From positions 219,938-283,937 of the forward strand of contig JADNRY010000056.1 in the NCBI GenBank assembly GCA_015501585.1: a stretch of DNA of 64,000 nt. The letters are read 5' to 3'. Made by a program: the position numbers and the translations under genes. Shown piece by piece: positions 51,398 to 62,430 of this stretch. Numbering within the stretch: the stretch's first letter is position 1; each line of letters begins with the position of its first letter. This stretch comes from Rhodocollybia butyracea (taxonomy: Eukaryota > Basidiomycota > Agaricomycetes > Agaricales > Omphalotaceae). A model generated the notes under the pieces. The model was not told the origin of the DNA and did not search any database. It saw only the letters and a program-made list of their open reading frames with translations.

Positions 51398-51492
51398 TGA
51401 TAGTACCGATGGCCTATCTCTGACAGAAAATCACTCTTCAGAGGGACTAGTGGACGTTTACTGCTCCCCTCGATAGGCTAGTGACACTATCA
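51398..51492. repeat. 95-bp imperfect inverted repeat between convergent genes
   Basis: TGATAGT, seven bases, GCCTATC on the left match GATAGGC, seven bases, ACTATCA on the right. May be a terminator hairpin or tiny element. Confidence 0.45.
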
Positions 51493-51500
51493 TATCTCTT

Positions 51501-52001
51501 CTACCACCATCTCAAACTTCCTCCCCCAGAGAAAACATGAAGCATACTCATTACTCGCTTCTGTGCTCCGCTTTGTGACTGCTGTCTCAATCGTCTCCGC
51601 CAAACCCCCTCATCTAAGACTTCCCTCAGCACTTTTGTCACCCATGTCCGACACGTTATCTCGTTCTTCCGATTCTCATCGACGGTTGGGTATCCCATTC
51701 CTCGAAACGTCGCAGCACACACATCGTGAAATCTCAAAACGTGCTTTGGATGGTAGGCGCGGATTTTGAAATATCCTAGGATGACTCCTTGGCCTCTACT
51801 AGTAGCAGAGGCGGAGTATGTCTCGGTAACATATCCTTCCTCGCCCTTGATATCCCGGGGATCTAGCGCTGTCCACTGGTGCGATGTCGCTTCCCCTTTG
51901 TCATCGATAAGCACGAATGCCCAGTGGAATTTACCCTCGGAGGGAAGTGGAGTGGTGCAGATGTATAGGGATGAGGGGGAGAAAAATGCTGGTGAGGACA
52001 T
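51501..52001 (-). CDS. Agaricomycete orphan protein of unknown function, 166 residues
   Basis: Single exon. MSSPAFFSPSSLYICTTPLP leads to FHWAFVLIDDKGEATSHQWT, a strand pair seen in many uncharacterised mushroom proteins, then VILGYFKIRAYHPKHVLRFH and ENRKNEITCRTWVTKVLREV with a conserved C-R-T-W. No signal peptide or membrane segment. The H-W and C-R-T-W pairs recall papain-like folds, but no catalytic set can be assigned. Confidence 0.72.
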   Translation of the reverse strand: MSSPAFFSPSSLYICTTPLPSEGKFHWAFVLIDDKGEATSHQWTALDPRDIKGEEGYVTETYSASATSRGQGVILGYFKIRAYHPKHVLRFHDVCAATFRGMGYPTVDENRKNEITCRTWVTKVLREVLDEGVWRRRLRQQSQSGAQKRVMSMLHVFSGGGSLRWW

Positions 52002-52835
52002 GATTTGCGCTGGAGGTCACTGAAAGAGGATACTAAAAGCTTATCGGGACATCAGATTTAGATGTCAGTTCAAATCCCACGTTTGTGGACAAGATATATG
52101 AGCTCGTACCGTGGGTCGCTCTCTCTCAAACTATCCTACTCTGGCGCACAACCCTCTCAGGCTAGAGCTCTATCCCTGACTGCCTACAGCATATACCCAT
52201 GTTATGTAACAAGCTCAAGTTCTTCTAACACGAGGATCACATGCCATATAGGGCGATGCTTTCAAGGCAATTTATGATTACTTGACAGTACCTGTTGCCA
52301 AACCTCTGCATAATCAATCGATGGTCAGTGGCCTCATATCTTGGTTTCGTGGGCTCGAAAATGGTCGAAAGCATCTCTCACACTTGTACTGTTAATTCGA
52401 TCTCTTTTGTTACTCGTTGATCTCAATCAGTCAGGCTCCTAGGTCAGGTCGTCGTAAGGGAATATTCGACATCGGGTTATCGAGGCGGTGAGGAAGATTT
52501 CTTTGGGATGATGCTTGCAAGAGAGCATCATCGAATATTTTCACCTCGCAAGCTAGTGAGGTATCCTGATTTTTGTAAGCGGACAAACGTTGGGTATTGG
52601 AGGCTGTTAGGAACCCGTCTGACGCGCATTGAACTCCATCGTTCGATTGTGCTGGTCGTTTCGTCGAATTAATCTCCTAAAAAAAGAGTGTGCTTTCCAA
52701 GAACTTTGCACATGAAAGTGGTTACTGTATAAACTTTGGTGTAAGGTGAATCCTGAATGAAACCTGAAGGCCTTCGATTACGCGCCTCGTACAGCAGTAT
52801 TCCTTCCAATATTCAATCTACAGAGTGAATATATA

Positions 52836-53367
52836 CTATGCTGCCGGTGGATAGAGTCGAACGTTATGCGCATTGTAAATAATCCCCGTCTGTACCGGGT
52901 CATAGGGATTATTCGCAATGACCGAACATTTTTCCCCGCACTTGGGGGCCGTGAAGGTGAAATGAAGCTGCGTGTTGGAGCCGCCATAGCAGTTGATATC
53001 GGGATATCCATGCGGGAATCGAATGTCGTAATCTCCGTATTCTTGCACCAGATGTGGAAGGGCATCAATCAACAGATCCTCAATGCCAGTTTTCATGAGG
53101 TCCCACTGGGGAGGTGGCGTCGGTTTTTCCGGATGGAATGTGACTACAAGCCCGATATTCGCTCGTCGTGAAAGGCTGCGCGGTTGATTGGGAGAATGAG
53201 CTACTACTTGACTGTTAGGAAAAACCTACAAGAATTGTACACGACAAAACGGTATAAAGGCTCTTTAATACACTCACAGGTTGTGGGGTAACATTTACCG
53301 AAAAGCTGAGAACAAGACAAGACATTAATGCGACCCTTTTCCAGCTGAAGTTTTCGGTAAATAGCAT
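52836..53367 (-). CDS. Small secreted protein with Kex2-type pro-region, paralogue 2
   Basis: About 159 residues, two exons with a ~55-bp intron at the same site as in paralogue 1. Signal peptide MLFTENFSWKRVALMSCLVL; exon 2 opens VFPNSQVVAHSPNQPRSLSR R, a Kex2-type site, before ANIGLVVTFHPEKPTPPP. The mature part includes YDIRFPHGYPDINCYGGSNT and LHFTFTAPKCGEKCSV; three cysteines align with paralogue 1 (C, then C-x3-C-S-V). The TPA repeat of paralogue 1 is absent. 3' flanks of both genes share CTTCGTACA/CCTCGTACAGCA-type sequence, so the block was duplicated with flanks. Confidence 0.75.
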
Positions 53368-55924
53368 AGTGGTGCCGACGATTAGAAGCACGTCAAAGGA
53401 GTACAGCGTACGCGTAAATAGTTGAGAACAGGGATGCTCGAATAAAGGCAGTAAGATGAGAAGAGGGCGCACTCGGAGTCTTGACCAGCAAAGGAGTTAC
53501 TTAGCTTGACCAGCAAGCTGAGGAAAAAACTGCCAGTAAATACTAACAATACATCATGGGGTTTTATACGTCGTATTTTGCCAAGCATTGCCGACATTCG
53601 GAGGCTTCCACCGCACCTGTGGAGCTGTGAGCTTTATTCTTTGCCGACACGGCCAAACCTTAAAAAGCACTCAGTTAGGCTCGTGAACCAGCCGTTCTCC
53701 GATATTTCAAATATGAAATCACATGCTGCTACCGCTATTAAGATAGGCGACATCAGGAACGGGCACTATTACTAAGCAGTGACAGTCACGTGTCACGCGT
53801 TACGTGACGCGCCAAAATGGATTCTTGGGGAAAAAAATTCCCGCTACCTCTAGGTAGTGGGTATTAGGGCAAATGATTAAAAAAGCAAATGCGGTAGATT
53901 TCACGATCTGTGCACGATCAGGCACATTTAATTTAAGTCACGTTTTGAGTCTTTTAAGGTAGTCCGGCATTCGGCAAGACCGATCAATTGCTAGAATCTT
54001 CGGCATGATCAAATATGACTTTCGGCTTTGGTGGACGCTATCCTACTATACGCATATGATTCTGGTTTCAATCTGCGAGACTGACCTAGCACAACACATC
54101 ATGCAGATTTATTGTCAAGAGTAAAAAAAAAACTACTCGCAGGTCTGTATTCAAACCGTTCATGCATGAGTACAGATTAATGGGTTGCTAATGGGTTGGT
54201 AAGTAAGCACAGATGAGTGACTCAGAGGGAACTGAGTGAAGATTATATGTGCATTGAGCTCCATAGAGCTTTGAACTCCCCAGCTGGCTCTGGTCCCATA
54301 TATACTCTCTATCCCCGACATATCTAATTAATGGACTTCAAATCATCAACTCGAGCTAAAGGTTACTCAAGACCTTCAAGACTGGTTCCACAGGGAGTCT
54401 GCTAAAACCTCTACATGGATCAGTATTTCTTCTTCGTGATAACCCGTGAAGCAGCTTATCTTAGGATAGAATTAGCAGAAGTAGAAGGCTGGCTGATGAG
54501 AATGCTAGCTTTCATGCTTCCGGCCTTCATCGCATCCAGCACACTATGTAATTCATGTTTACTTCCTCTTTTCATCTCAAATCTCTGTACTCTGAAGTCA
54601 GTCTTATGCTGCTTTATATTGTAGCACTACATCCAAAAGAATCGGTCTTACACTGTTTACATTGTTCTGTTCAAAACTTGGCCAACCTCTCTATCCTTAC
54701 AAATGATAAACACACACACCAGCACAGCAGATATCGCCAAGCTATCGCAGCCACTGAGAAAATATTGCTGGAATTGAGAATAAAACCCGACCACAAATTA
54801 AACTCTCCAACAATACATGTTACATGAAAACTTACGAGGGCTCCGTTGGAAAGACCCAATTATTAAAATGGTTTCAGGAGTGCCTGGCTCAAAGTCGAGT
54901 TAGCAAAGGAAATTTAGCAGAGACTCTGCAGCTGATTTAGTCGCTGCCTCACTTGCCTTGATATCCACCTAGTCATCTCAGACATCTCGGCCTAGCTAAC
55001 AGAAATGCACTTTACCTTCCCACACATGCTCTTTGAGCAGTTTACATCTATACTCTGCAGCTCTATGCTCCTCCGAGCACTCTACTGTAAGGATCTAGGC
55101 GGAATCCTTCGAGCGTGGGTTACGAACCTGGAAACCAAAGTGCGGATATGCTCTGTACTTCTGTCGTTCAGCCGAACTGGGAAAGTTGGTTTGAGATGTG
55201 AAAGGATGTGAGTGTAGAACGGTTCCGAAGTGCCTATGGGATGTAAGACTCGTGTCGGGATCGTCCAAGGGACTAATGTAGGGACGGCAGGTCTGTACAG
55301 GCGATAGAATGAACTTGGTGAGTAAGCCTAAGAGTAGATGAGTTTCCGACTCGAAGGGTAGGACCCACTAAGTGCAAGCGGCTTTGATAGCGATATGAGC
55401 AGAAGCGGAAGGTCAAGCGGTAGCTGACCTGATGCGGCGCAAACAGAGCGGAACCAAATAGATGATAGTAAATTGCAGAGGTTGTGAAAACGATGGAGTG
55501 AAGAAACAGAGTTAAAGAAACAGATAAAGCGAGAAACCGGAACACACAAGAGCACATGAGTCAAGGGGTTAAGCAATATTTCCAATCTACTGTACTTGAC
55601 ATGGTATGGAACTATATAAAGGGTACTTGAGGACCGGAGTAGCGATAGGTAATAATCTGAGAGTAGAAAAGACAAGAATAGCCAAAAGAAGTACAAGGGA
55701 TGAAAGACAACAATGAACATAAGCGGAAGCGGCGGGATGAGCATAAAGCATATGTATGATTGTAAGAATGATGGAGAATGGATCGATGGGATCATAGAAA
55801 GTGTACAGTGAAGGAAAAAGTAAAATGGAAGCAAAGTGGAAGTGTATCGGAACCGGAAATGCGGCGGAAGTGGGTTATGTAATGGTAAGCGGGAAACATT
55901 GGCAGTCTGTATATGCCTAGGGCA
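53368..55924. other. Gene-poor AT-rich stretch
   Basis: The left 300 bases are the 5' flank shared with paralogue 1. Beyond 53.8 kb no supported gene. A 200-codon minus-strand frame at 55328-55930 is low-complexity and lies on a purine-rich strand, so I do not call it. A fragment of the 55.9-kb minisatellite appears at 55020-55085. Confidence 0.5.
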
Positions 55925-56400
55925 TGACATCTACACCTACGCTCTTTTGAGTACTTTTACATCTACACTCCTTCGAGCATTTACATTGACAATCTTTCAA
56001 ACATTCTACACCTATGCTTTTTCGGGCACCTTACATCTACCCTCCTTCAAGCATTTCACATTTATACTTTTTCAAGGACTTTATATCTATGCTCCTTCAA
56101 ACATTTATGCTGATTCAAGAACTCCACATTTACCCTTTTTGTGCACCCTACATCTACATTCTTTTGAGCACTTGACATCTACGCTCCTAGCATTTCACAT
56201 TTACACTCTTTACACCTATGCTCTTTTGAGCACTTGAGCATCTATGCTCCTTTGAGCAATTCACATTTGCACTCCTAGCATCTCACATTTATGCTCTTTT
56301 GAGTACTTTACATAAATATACGTATGACCCTTGAGCACTCTACTTCTACACCATGACTTTTCTGAACACTTCTATGCTCTCTTAACTTGGAGTCCACCAC
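55925..56400. repeat. Minisatellite, ~30-bp degenerate unit
   Basis: About fifteen units built on ACATCTACACTC, CTTTTGAGCACTT and variants (for example CTACGCTCTTTTGAGTACTT and ACATTTATGCTCTTTTGAG). Confidence 0.85.
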
Positions 56401-57674
56401 TAAGCTCCCAGAGCATGCTACATACACAGGGCCCCGGAAACTCCCCCCAATTGTTGTCTGGAATAGCGTATTTTAGGTCAAATACTTTAGGCCGCTGCGC
56501 CAGCGCCAAACCAAATTTTTTGGACTATATGGAGCTCAAGGAAGCATGTTAATGCTGAACACTGAGCGCAGCAATTAATACGCACAAAAACCAACCTCCA
56601 TTATTATTTATATCATCATCATTAGATTATGCTCTTCTCACAAGATGAACTAGATCCAGCTTGCAGTGAAAGCCAGTATCAGGGAAAGTGATATCCGCAA
56701 AATTGACTTCAATGTACTTCAAGTTACTCAAGGGGAGAGATGGCTCCATAGGAGCATACAGATTTTTGGTTTCATGTGACCGTCCCTGTCCGAAATAACT
56801 TTAGGGTAGTTGGCCAGACAACGATTGGGGAGGGGGGTGGGATTTTCCAGGGCCCTACATACACTCATCATGTTTGCTTTGCAGGTCACTTTTGTGCCTC
56901 ATCATGCCAGGACCCAATGGCCTCAAGTCCTCAATTGATTTTATTAGACATCCCGCATCGACCAAGCATCGACAGCGCTATTGAACCTTCTTTACCAACT
57001 TACAGAATTAATATATATCCTTTGATCACTCGCCTCACTCCAGTCACAAGGTGTTGCCCAAAATGCTGTTTGGATTTGGATACCACAGCATGCACTATCA
57101 GGCAGCATTCCATATTTACTGGATGGTCAGTGAGCCTTGAGGTGATTGAACCAGTCACTGCACTTCAGGGCAGACCCTCGCATGATCTCCTTTTGTCTCA
57201 GTAAAACAGTAGAGAAGAAAAACAATAGAAAAAGTATTATTAATACTCATCCGCCATTCCCTGAGTCCTATGGGGTTGCTAGGCATTTCCCCTCATTCTG
57301 CCCATTGTCCTACCTGATAAGGGTGTTGAAAATACTGCGGTACCATCTCACACTTATGCGTCCAGCATACACTTGCTTTGACATTACCATACTCAAATCT
57401 GCTTCTTAGTTTATCACTTCTCTTCCGCTCAGCTTACATATGCTCCTTATAAGGGAGCTTGAGTCATATACTGCCCTTGATTGTTTCCTTCACAATCGAG
57501 GTGCAATATTTCCTATTTTACCTATATACTCCATACTGACTTGTAGTAGAATAACTCTCTCTGACAGATTATGAGACTTGAGCCCTAGACAAGCTTAAAA
57601 GAAAATTTTCCATTCAGAAATTTTCACTCTATTATCTCACAGAAGAGTCTACTACAATTCCCTATGGTTGTACA
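56401..57674. other. Gene-poor stretch before the copia remnant
   Basis: One 142-codon plus-strand frame (56776-57204) has cysteines (RCCPKCCLDLDT) but no family I know. May be element debris. No LTR edge found. Confidence 0.4.
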
Positions 57675-59052
57675 ATGTCCTTCTCTAGTGTTATTCCCAA
57701 TCCTCCCAAGTTTTGGACTCAGAGACGCTGGTTGGCGCTGACTCATGGCAATCTTTCAAAACTTGTGTTGAGCTTGTTGTGAAATCCCAAGGACTCATAG
57801 GATACCTCAGTGGATTGATTGCACAAGCGCAATCTAACCCTACTCCCGCTACTATTACTGTCACTGATGCTAATGGAAACACAACCAGTTCAGCACTGGC
57901 CCACCTGCCTCCTACTCCCACCTACAGCTCCAATCCATCTGTCAAGGAGTGTGGTATGAGAGATCAAGCCGTTGTTGACAGAGTCATAGTATCCAATACC
58001 CAAGATCCTGTTGGTGTCAGCATCGATGCAGCAAAATCTGCTTCAGAGATATGGGCTGCATTAACCACACACTTCGAAGATAAAGACAAGAAGCTTTGTA
58101 CTCACCAGTTTGATCCATCTGTTGGGAGATGAAGGACTATGAAGCCAATCTCCATAAACTCTGCAAATGCCTTGTTGACTTAAACAGCAAGATCGAGGAC
58201 ACCCAATTCCAACAAATCATTATCAACTCTGTACTGTTGGATTGGAAATTGGACAAGTTGGATAGGAAGGATAAAGAGTATCAAAAAGCAAAAGCGCTCC
58301 TGGCCAACGAGATAGACCCTGAGCTCACCTTGGAGAAAGCAAAATCATTGTTGCTGCGGCCACCCAGACTACTTCCACTACCCCTTGTAAACTGTGCACA
58401 AATCCCAACTGCCCTTGTAAAGTTGGCCATACCGTAACAAATTGCTGGGTGAAAGGGGGAGGAGCTGAAGGCAAGGCACCACCATCCTATATCAGAAAGT
58501 ATGGGGGACTATGTGAGGCCATTAACCATTCTGGGTTGGAGACTCACCTCCTAGATCCCAACAATCACTCACATGATGGTGCATCTGCTCATGCTGTCAG
58601 TGCTTCCAACTCTAATCTGTCGCCTAATAGACAAAGTAATATTATTCTAGAAGGCAGCAGAGAGACATTGTACAGTAGTGGAGTAGATACACCATCTGTA
58701 GATTCACTTAGTTGCTGTTGCTGCAAAGCCCTCGTTCTGCTGTACTCACCTGTGCCCAAAGTAAAGACTTTCCTTGACTCAGGAGCCTCCAAGCATATCT
58801 GGAGATCCAGGGATGACTTCACTTGGTTGCTTGAGCTTGAAGATACACATGGGGAGGGTGCTTCTGTCAGTTTTGAGATTCTAGGAATAGGGGATGTGGA
58901 ATTCACTTCAAAGACCAGAGGCAAAGTCAGGATGTCCAGACTCACAAATGTTCACTATGCGCCATCAGTGCAGTTTAACATTATACTATTGATACCTACC
59001 CTGGATTGAAAAGGATTTAGTGGGACATGGGGCAACAATGTTTTCATGGTTT
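57675..59052 (+). mobile_element. Ty1/copia retrotransposon remnant: gag, zinc knuckle, protease
   Basis: Gag opens MSFSSVIPNPPK at 57675, shifts frame in a T run, then SETLVGADSWQSFKTCVELV. Frame breaks near 58130 (GAGATGAAGG) and near 58352. The zinc-knuckle region is CKLCTNPNCPCKVGHTVTNC followed by WVKGGGAEGKAPP, usual in copia gag of mushrooms. The protease is VKTFLDSGASKHIWRSRDDF with the D-S-G-A active site. An in-frame TGA follows at TLD. Sequence ends abruptly at about 59052 where the duplicated secreted-gene copy begins; integrase and reverse transcriptase are absent. Confidence 0.85.
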
Positions 59053-59054
59053 GC

Positions 59055-60123
59055 TCCTTTAAACGGTGGGTTGTCCAGGTTGCCTGTATATTTTTCATGT
59101 CGGAAATGCCTCCTTCTGCCAGAATTCAAATGAGACATCCTTTGTCTCTGGTGTCATTCCTATAGCAGGATGCGGCGGATGAAATTCATACACTTCTGGA
59201 TCATACATAACGCCCGTGATGTCGAAGACTTCAACTTTGGGCAACACATGTGCCAGAAGCATCTGTGTCAGGCGTGCTATCTCCTTTGCCTGCTTTTTTT
59301 TGTCCCCGTAATCTAGCATTACCTTCTGATGAAAGATAAAGTCTCTGATCCAATGCCCAGTATAGATGGGATTATACTGAGGATTCAACACCGCAAGAGT
59401 ACCCCTGGGCATCACTGAGTTTGGTAATGCAGGAAAAATCCTGTTAAACTCCTGGCGCTGGGGCTGCCCCAGCGTGACCATGGATTGTTCCTTGTACAGC
59501 ATACCGTGGTTCTCTGGTGTCCTAAAGTCCTCCTCCTCTCAAACTATATCTCCCACTGGGTTTGACAGGACACCTATATACTTTGTATTGAGGTTGTTGG
59601 ACAACTTGAACTCGAAATGGACGATCATTTCTGACAATGTACGAGAGACACCATCTCTTTTGAAATAAGCATCCCAAGACTTTGCAACTGTCTGGTAGGT
59701 AGGTAATATAACTTCATGGGGCAAAACCCCCGCTTCTCGCACCTTGTTTAGGAGGTTGTCCACATGGTTCCATACATACCCTTTCTCTCTATATCTTGTC
59801 CACATTTGGGTATTTGTCGGAAGTACCCAAGTGAGAAAGGCAAATTCTTCAACCCTAGGCTGGGCTCATCTATGTATCAGGTGAACGTCACCCCAAGCAC
59901 TCAGGCTATTGAATCCCAGACCGCGAGCCTCCACTGATGCAATTTCCGTCACTCTCGAACTCAAGTTAGGCTCAGAACACTGTTGTATTAGGGTATCACA
60001 ATTGACCTATATCAAAATTAAGCCCTTGGTAACCAGTTTGTTACTCACGGCAATAGGTGTTGCCCATATGCAACTGAAAGAGACAAGAAGAAGAATGGAA
60101 GCATAGGAGATAGTGAAGAGCAT
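59055..60123 (-). pseudogene. Decayed, truncated copy of the 434-residue secreted gene
   Basis: Same layout as 48285-49645, including signal peptide (MLFTISYASI) and intron. Lacks the last ~85 codons including the basic repeat tail. A TGA replaces CGA at 59539 (VGDIV then stop), GATGxAxT-type missense changes are frequent, and part of the region SDVEYTG is shifted. Differences from the source are mainly C-to-T and G-to-A at CpG. Confidence 0.9.
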
Positions 60124-60526
60124 TCCAGTGGTGTGTGAGAAGGAGTAGGAGTGTGCAAGAAGGAGCAGAAGTGTGTGAGGGGAGTAGAAGTGTGCGAGAG
60201 AGGAAGCAGTGACAGGAAGGAGTGATGTCATGCGAGAGGGAGAAGTGATGGTGAACTTGTGCAAGAGGATTTGTGATGACAAAGTTGTGCGAGGAGCTGT
60301 GATGATGCAAAAGGAAGCAGTGATGATAAAGTTGTGAGAAAATGAGAGAAGAACAATGCTGAATTGGTATTTCAGTGTCTACTCTGCCTGGCGGAGTAAT
60401 TTGACTTTCTGGAAGTGAGGGGGCACTTGAACAAGTCAAGCAATCTTTTATAACGTGGCCTCCAAAAACATCATCCACAATCCACTGCCTTTTACTCGGA
60501 TTTGTTATTCCTATTGATTCGCGCCT
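59055..60526. repeat. Segmental duplication, decayed copy
   Basis: Copy of 48548-50105 with shortened minisatellite. Left edge abuts the copia remnant; right edge is at CTATTGATTCGCGCC. Confidence 0.92.
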
Positions 60527-61106
60527 AGGTTCGGAGTCAAGCCCCTGTGGCTCCGGCCCGGAACGGGTAATCCTTCACAAGAAGGGGGTTGCGGCAAAGT
60601 GTCATGAAAACCAGGAGTCAATCTTACATCGATATCGATTTCATTTTTGCACTAAATCCCTTACTGTAAGAGACAGAACTTGACTTTAGAAGCTACTCTA
60701 AGCAACTGTCTACCATAGATAATATTTAAGTTGGTTTATCTCAATGATATTTAGCAAGTAAGTTGTGTCACTGCAGAAAATCAAGCCTCATAAGAATCAA
60801 CACAGTTTAAATGGTTAAAATGCTTTGATTAAATAATGGGCTGGCATGGGCACTCACCATGGCCTAATCTAACTTTCTGTCCACTTAAAATATTTATTTG
60901 AGTCTTGTGGAAGTATTAAAGTCCTGTAGGAGTTGGCCTGCTTGAAATCATAAACATTGTCACATAGTGTGACAATTGCATCACGCCTGGCCACAGAAAG
61001 GGGTGCGTTGCACTGCTTGTCCCAAATACTCATGGCAGACCCAGAAAAAATTGTATTTGACAACTCTGTATGGGAGGACATATGGAAAGCCAAGTTTGCC
61101 CCAGAA
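60527..61106. other. Stretch left of the LTR element
   Basis: A frame at 60957-61106 (MADPEKIVFDNSVWEDIWKA) is protein-like and is cut by the LTR element. No known family. The remainder shows nothing. Confidence 0.4.
61102..61106. repeat. Target-site duplication, left (CAGAA)
   Basis: CAGAA directly precedes the 5' LTR and is repeated at 62583-62587 after the 3' LTR. Confidence 0.85.
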
Positions 61107-61258
61107 TGTAATGCCTACGGCACGTTCATTACCGTTAGCGCCGATATTACATAATTAGTTCACTCTTATCCTCATACCACATACTCGTTTTGGTCTATTT
61201 CTCTAATAGAACGAGATCTTGCTCATGGTCTGAGGCATTAAGAGTCAGGGCTCTTACA
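61107..61258 (+). repeat. 5' LTR, 152 bp
   Basis: Six substitutions relative to the 3' LTR, each a CpG transition; no length difference. Confidence 0.9.
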
Positions 61259-61301
61259 CTTTTTTGAGCAACCTTGTCCTGAATAGGACTATTACAGCAA
61301 T

Positions 61302-62336
61302 ATGACCACACAACAGCACAACTCAAGCCATGACTCTGTCATGGCTCTGGCTTACTCTTTTCTTTCTCAAATCCTTTCCATGTTCCCTCATGATCCTCTC
61401 TCACACATCTCTGGGATCCTGGACTTCTCCTCCCAGGGAATTCAACAGCTGCTAGTCAACTTTAAGCAGCTCTGGGAACAACATGGTCTTTCAGTGGCTG
61501 GTAGGAATTTGGCAGAGGCAGTGGTGCAGGATTCTACATTAAGATGTTGCTGGGCAGTGAAGGAAGAAGGTTTCCAGGCAGAGGTCTGTTTTCAGATGAT
61601 AGAGTCTATTAAGAGACTGGGAGAAGAGTTTGGGATGGAACTGTCCAAATCTCAAACATCACCTCCTGCTCTGAGTTCTCCATCACCTTTGACCACTCCT
61701 ACTGCCTCATCATCAACTCCCACACTTGCTTCGAATGCGTCAGACACGTTGAAATCATCTCCACATGCTCTGACATTGGTTTCACCATCCAACCCCACTC
61801 CCCCTTCACTTCAACTCCAACCAACCTCAGAGTTTGCACGGGAGGTGGCTGAACTGCGGAAAGCAGGCCAGAAACTTGAAGTATTCATGGATGAACATGT
61901 CATGGGGCTTGAACACACAGCTGAAGCACCGCCAGCTCCTGTTCATCTCTCAAACACTCCAACCGAGTGTACACCTGTGCCTTATGTTGCCCCTGTGACT
62001 GCCGTTCCACCAACAGGCCTTCATAAACGTGTCAAACACAACATGTATGGTGCGTTTGGTTTGCTCTTGCTTCGTTCAAGTCATTGCCCATCCCAATCTG
62101 GTACACTCATGCCATCACCTTCACCCACTGAAACTCCCCATCACCATATTTGTGCTCCCAATCAATGCTCCCATTCATGGCGCTGGAGATCTACTGTCTC
62201 CACTGTGCCACCACCATCTCAATCTGGACTTAGTGTCAGCATCCAGAGAATTCAGCGATTTTCACAGGACACTTTCTCTTCTTCTGCGCTTATGGAAATT
62301 GCCAACATAATACATCATACATTACCTATTAGATGA
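61302..62336 (+). CDS. Single ORF of the LTR element (gag-like by position), 344 residues
   Basis: Starts 44 bp after the 5' LTR. The N-terminal ~110 residues are helical (LAYSFLSQILSMFPHDPLSH, QGIQQLLVNFKQLWEQHGLS). A Ser/Thr/Pro-rich linker follows (about 125-185), then a short coiled-coil-like helix (FAREVAELRKAGQKLEVFMD). The C-terminal third is Pro/Ser/His-rich with a few Cys, without CCHC knuckle. No similarity recognised to known gag families. The role as a particle protein is inferred only from position and domain layout. Confidence 0.65.
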   Translation: MTTQQHNSSHDSVMALAYSFLSQILSMFPHDPLSHISGILDFSSQGIQQLLVNFKQLWEQHGLSVAGRNLAEAVVQDSTLRCCWAVKEEGFQAEVCFQMIESIKRLGEEFGMELSKSQTSPPALSSPSPLTTPTASSSTPTLASNASDTLKSSPHALTLVSPSNPTPPSLQLQPTSEFAREVAELRKAGQKLEVFMDEHVMGLEHTAEAPPAPVHLSNTPTECTPVPYVAPVTAVPPTGLHKRVKHNMYGAFGLLLLRSSHCPSQSGTLMPSPSPTETPHHHICAPNQCSHSWRWRSTVSTVPPPSQSGLSVSIQRIQRFSQDTFSSSALMEIANIIHHTLPIR

Positions 62337-62430
62337 CTGTATGTTTCTCTTTGTTATGTTTTCCCTTTTCCATCTTTCTCTTTTGTTTTTTTTGGGTAAG
62401 ATGGACCTGTGGGGTCAATCTAGGGGCATG

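Noticed and set aside
52060..52085. GTTCAAATCC, tRNA B-box-like
   Set aside because: No T-arm stem, no A box and no acceptor stem around it.
55328..55930. 200-codon minus-strand ORF rich in Leu, Phe, Ser and Tyr
   Set aside because: The opposite strand is purine-rich and low in stops by composition; the protein is low-complexity without motif, start context or introns.
60540..60640. GC-rich stretch resembling a structured RNA
   Set aside because: No cloverleaf or conserved RNA motif could be drawn.
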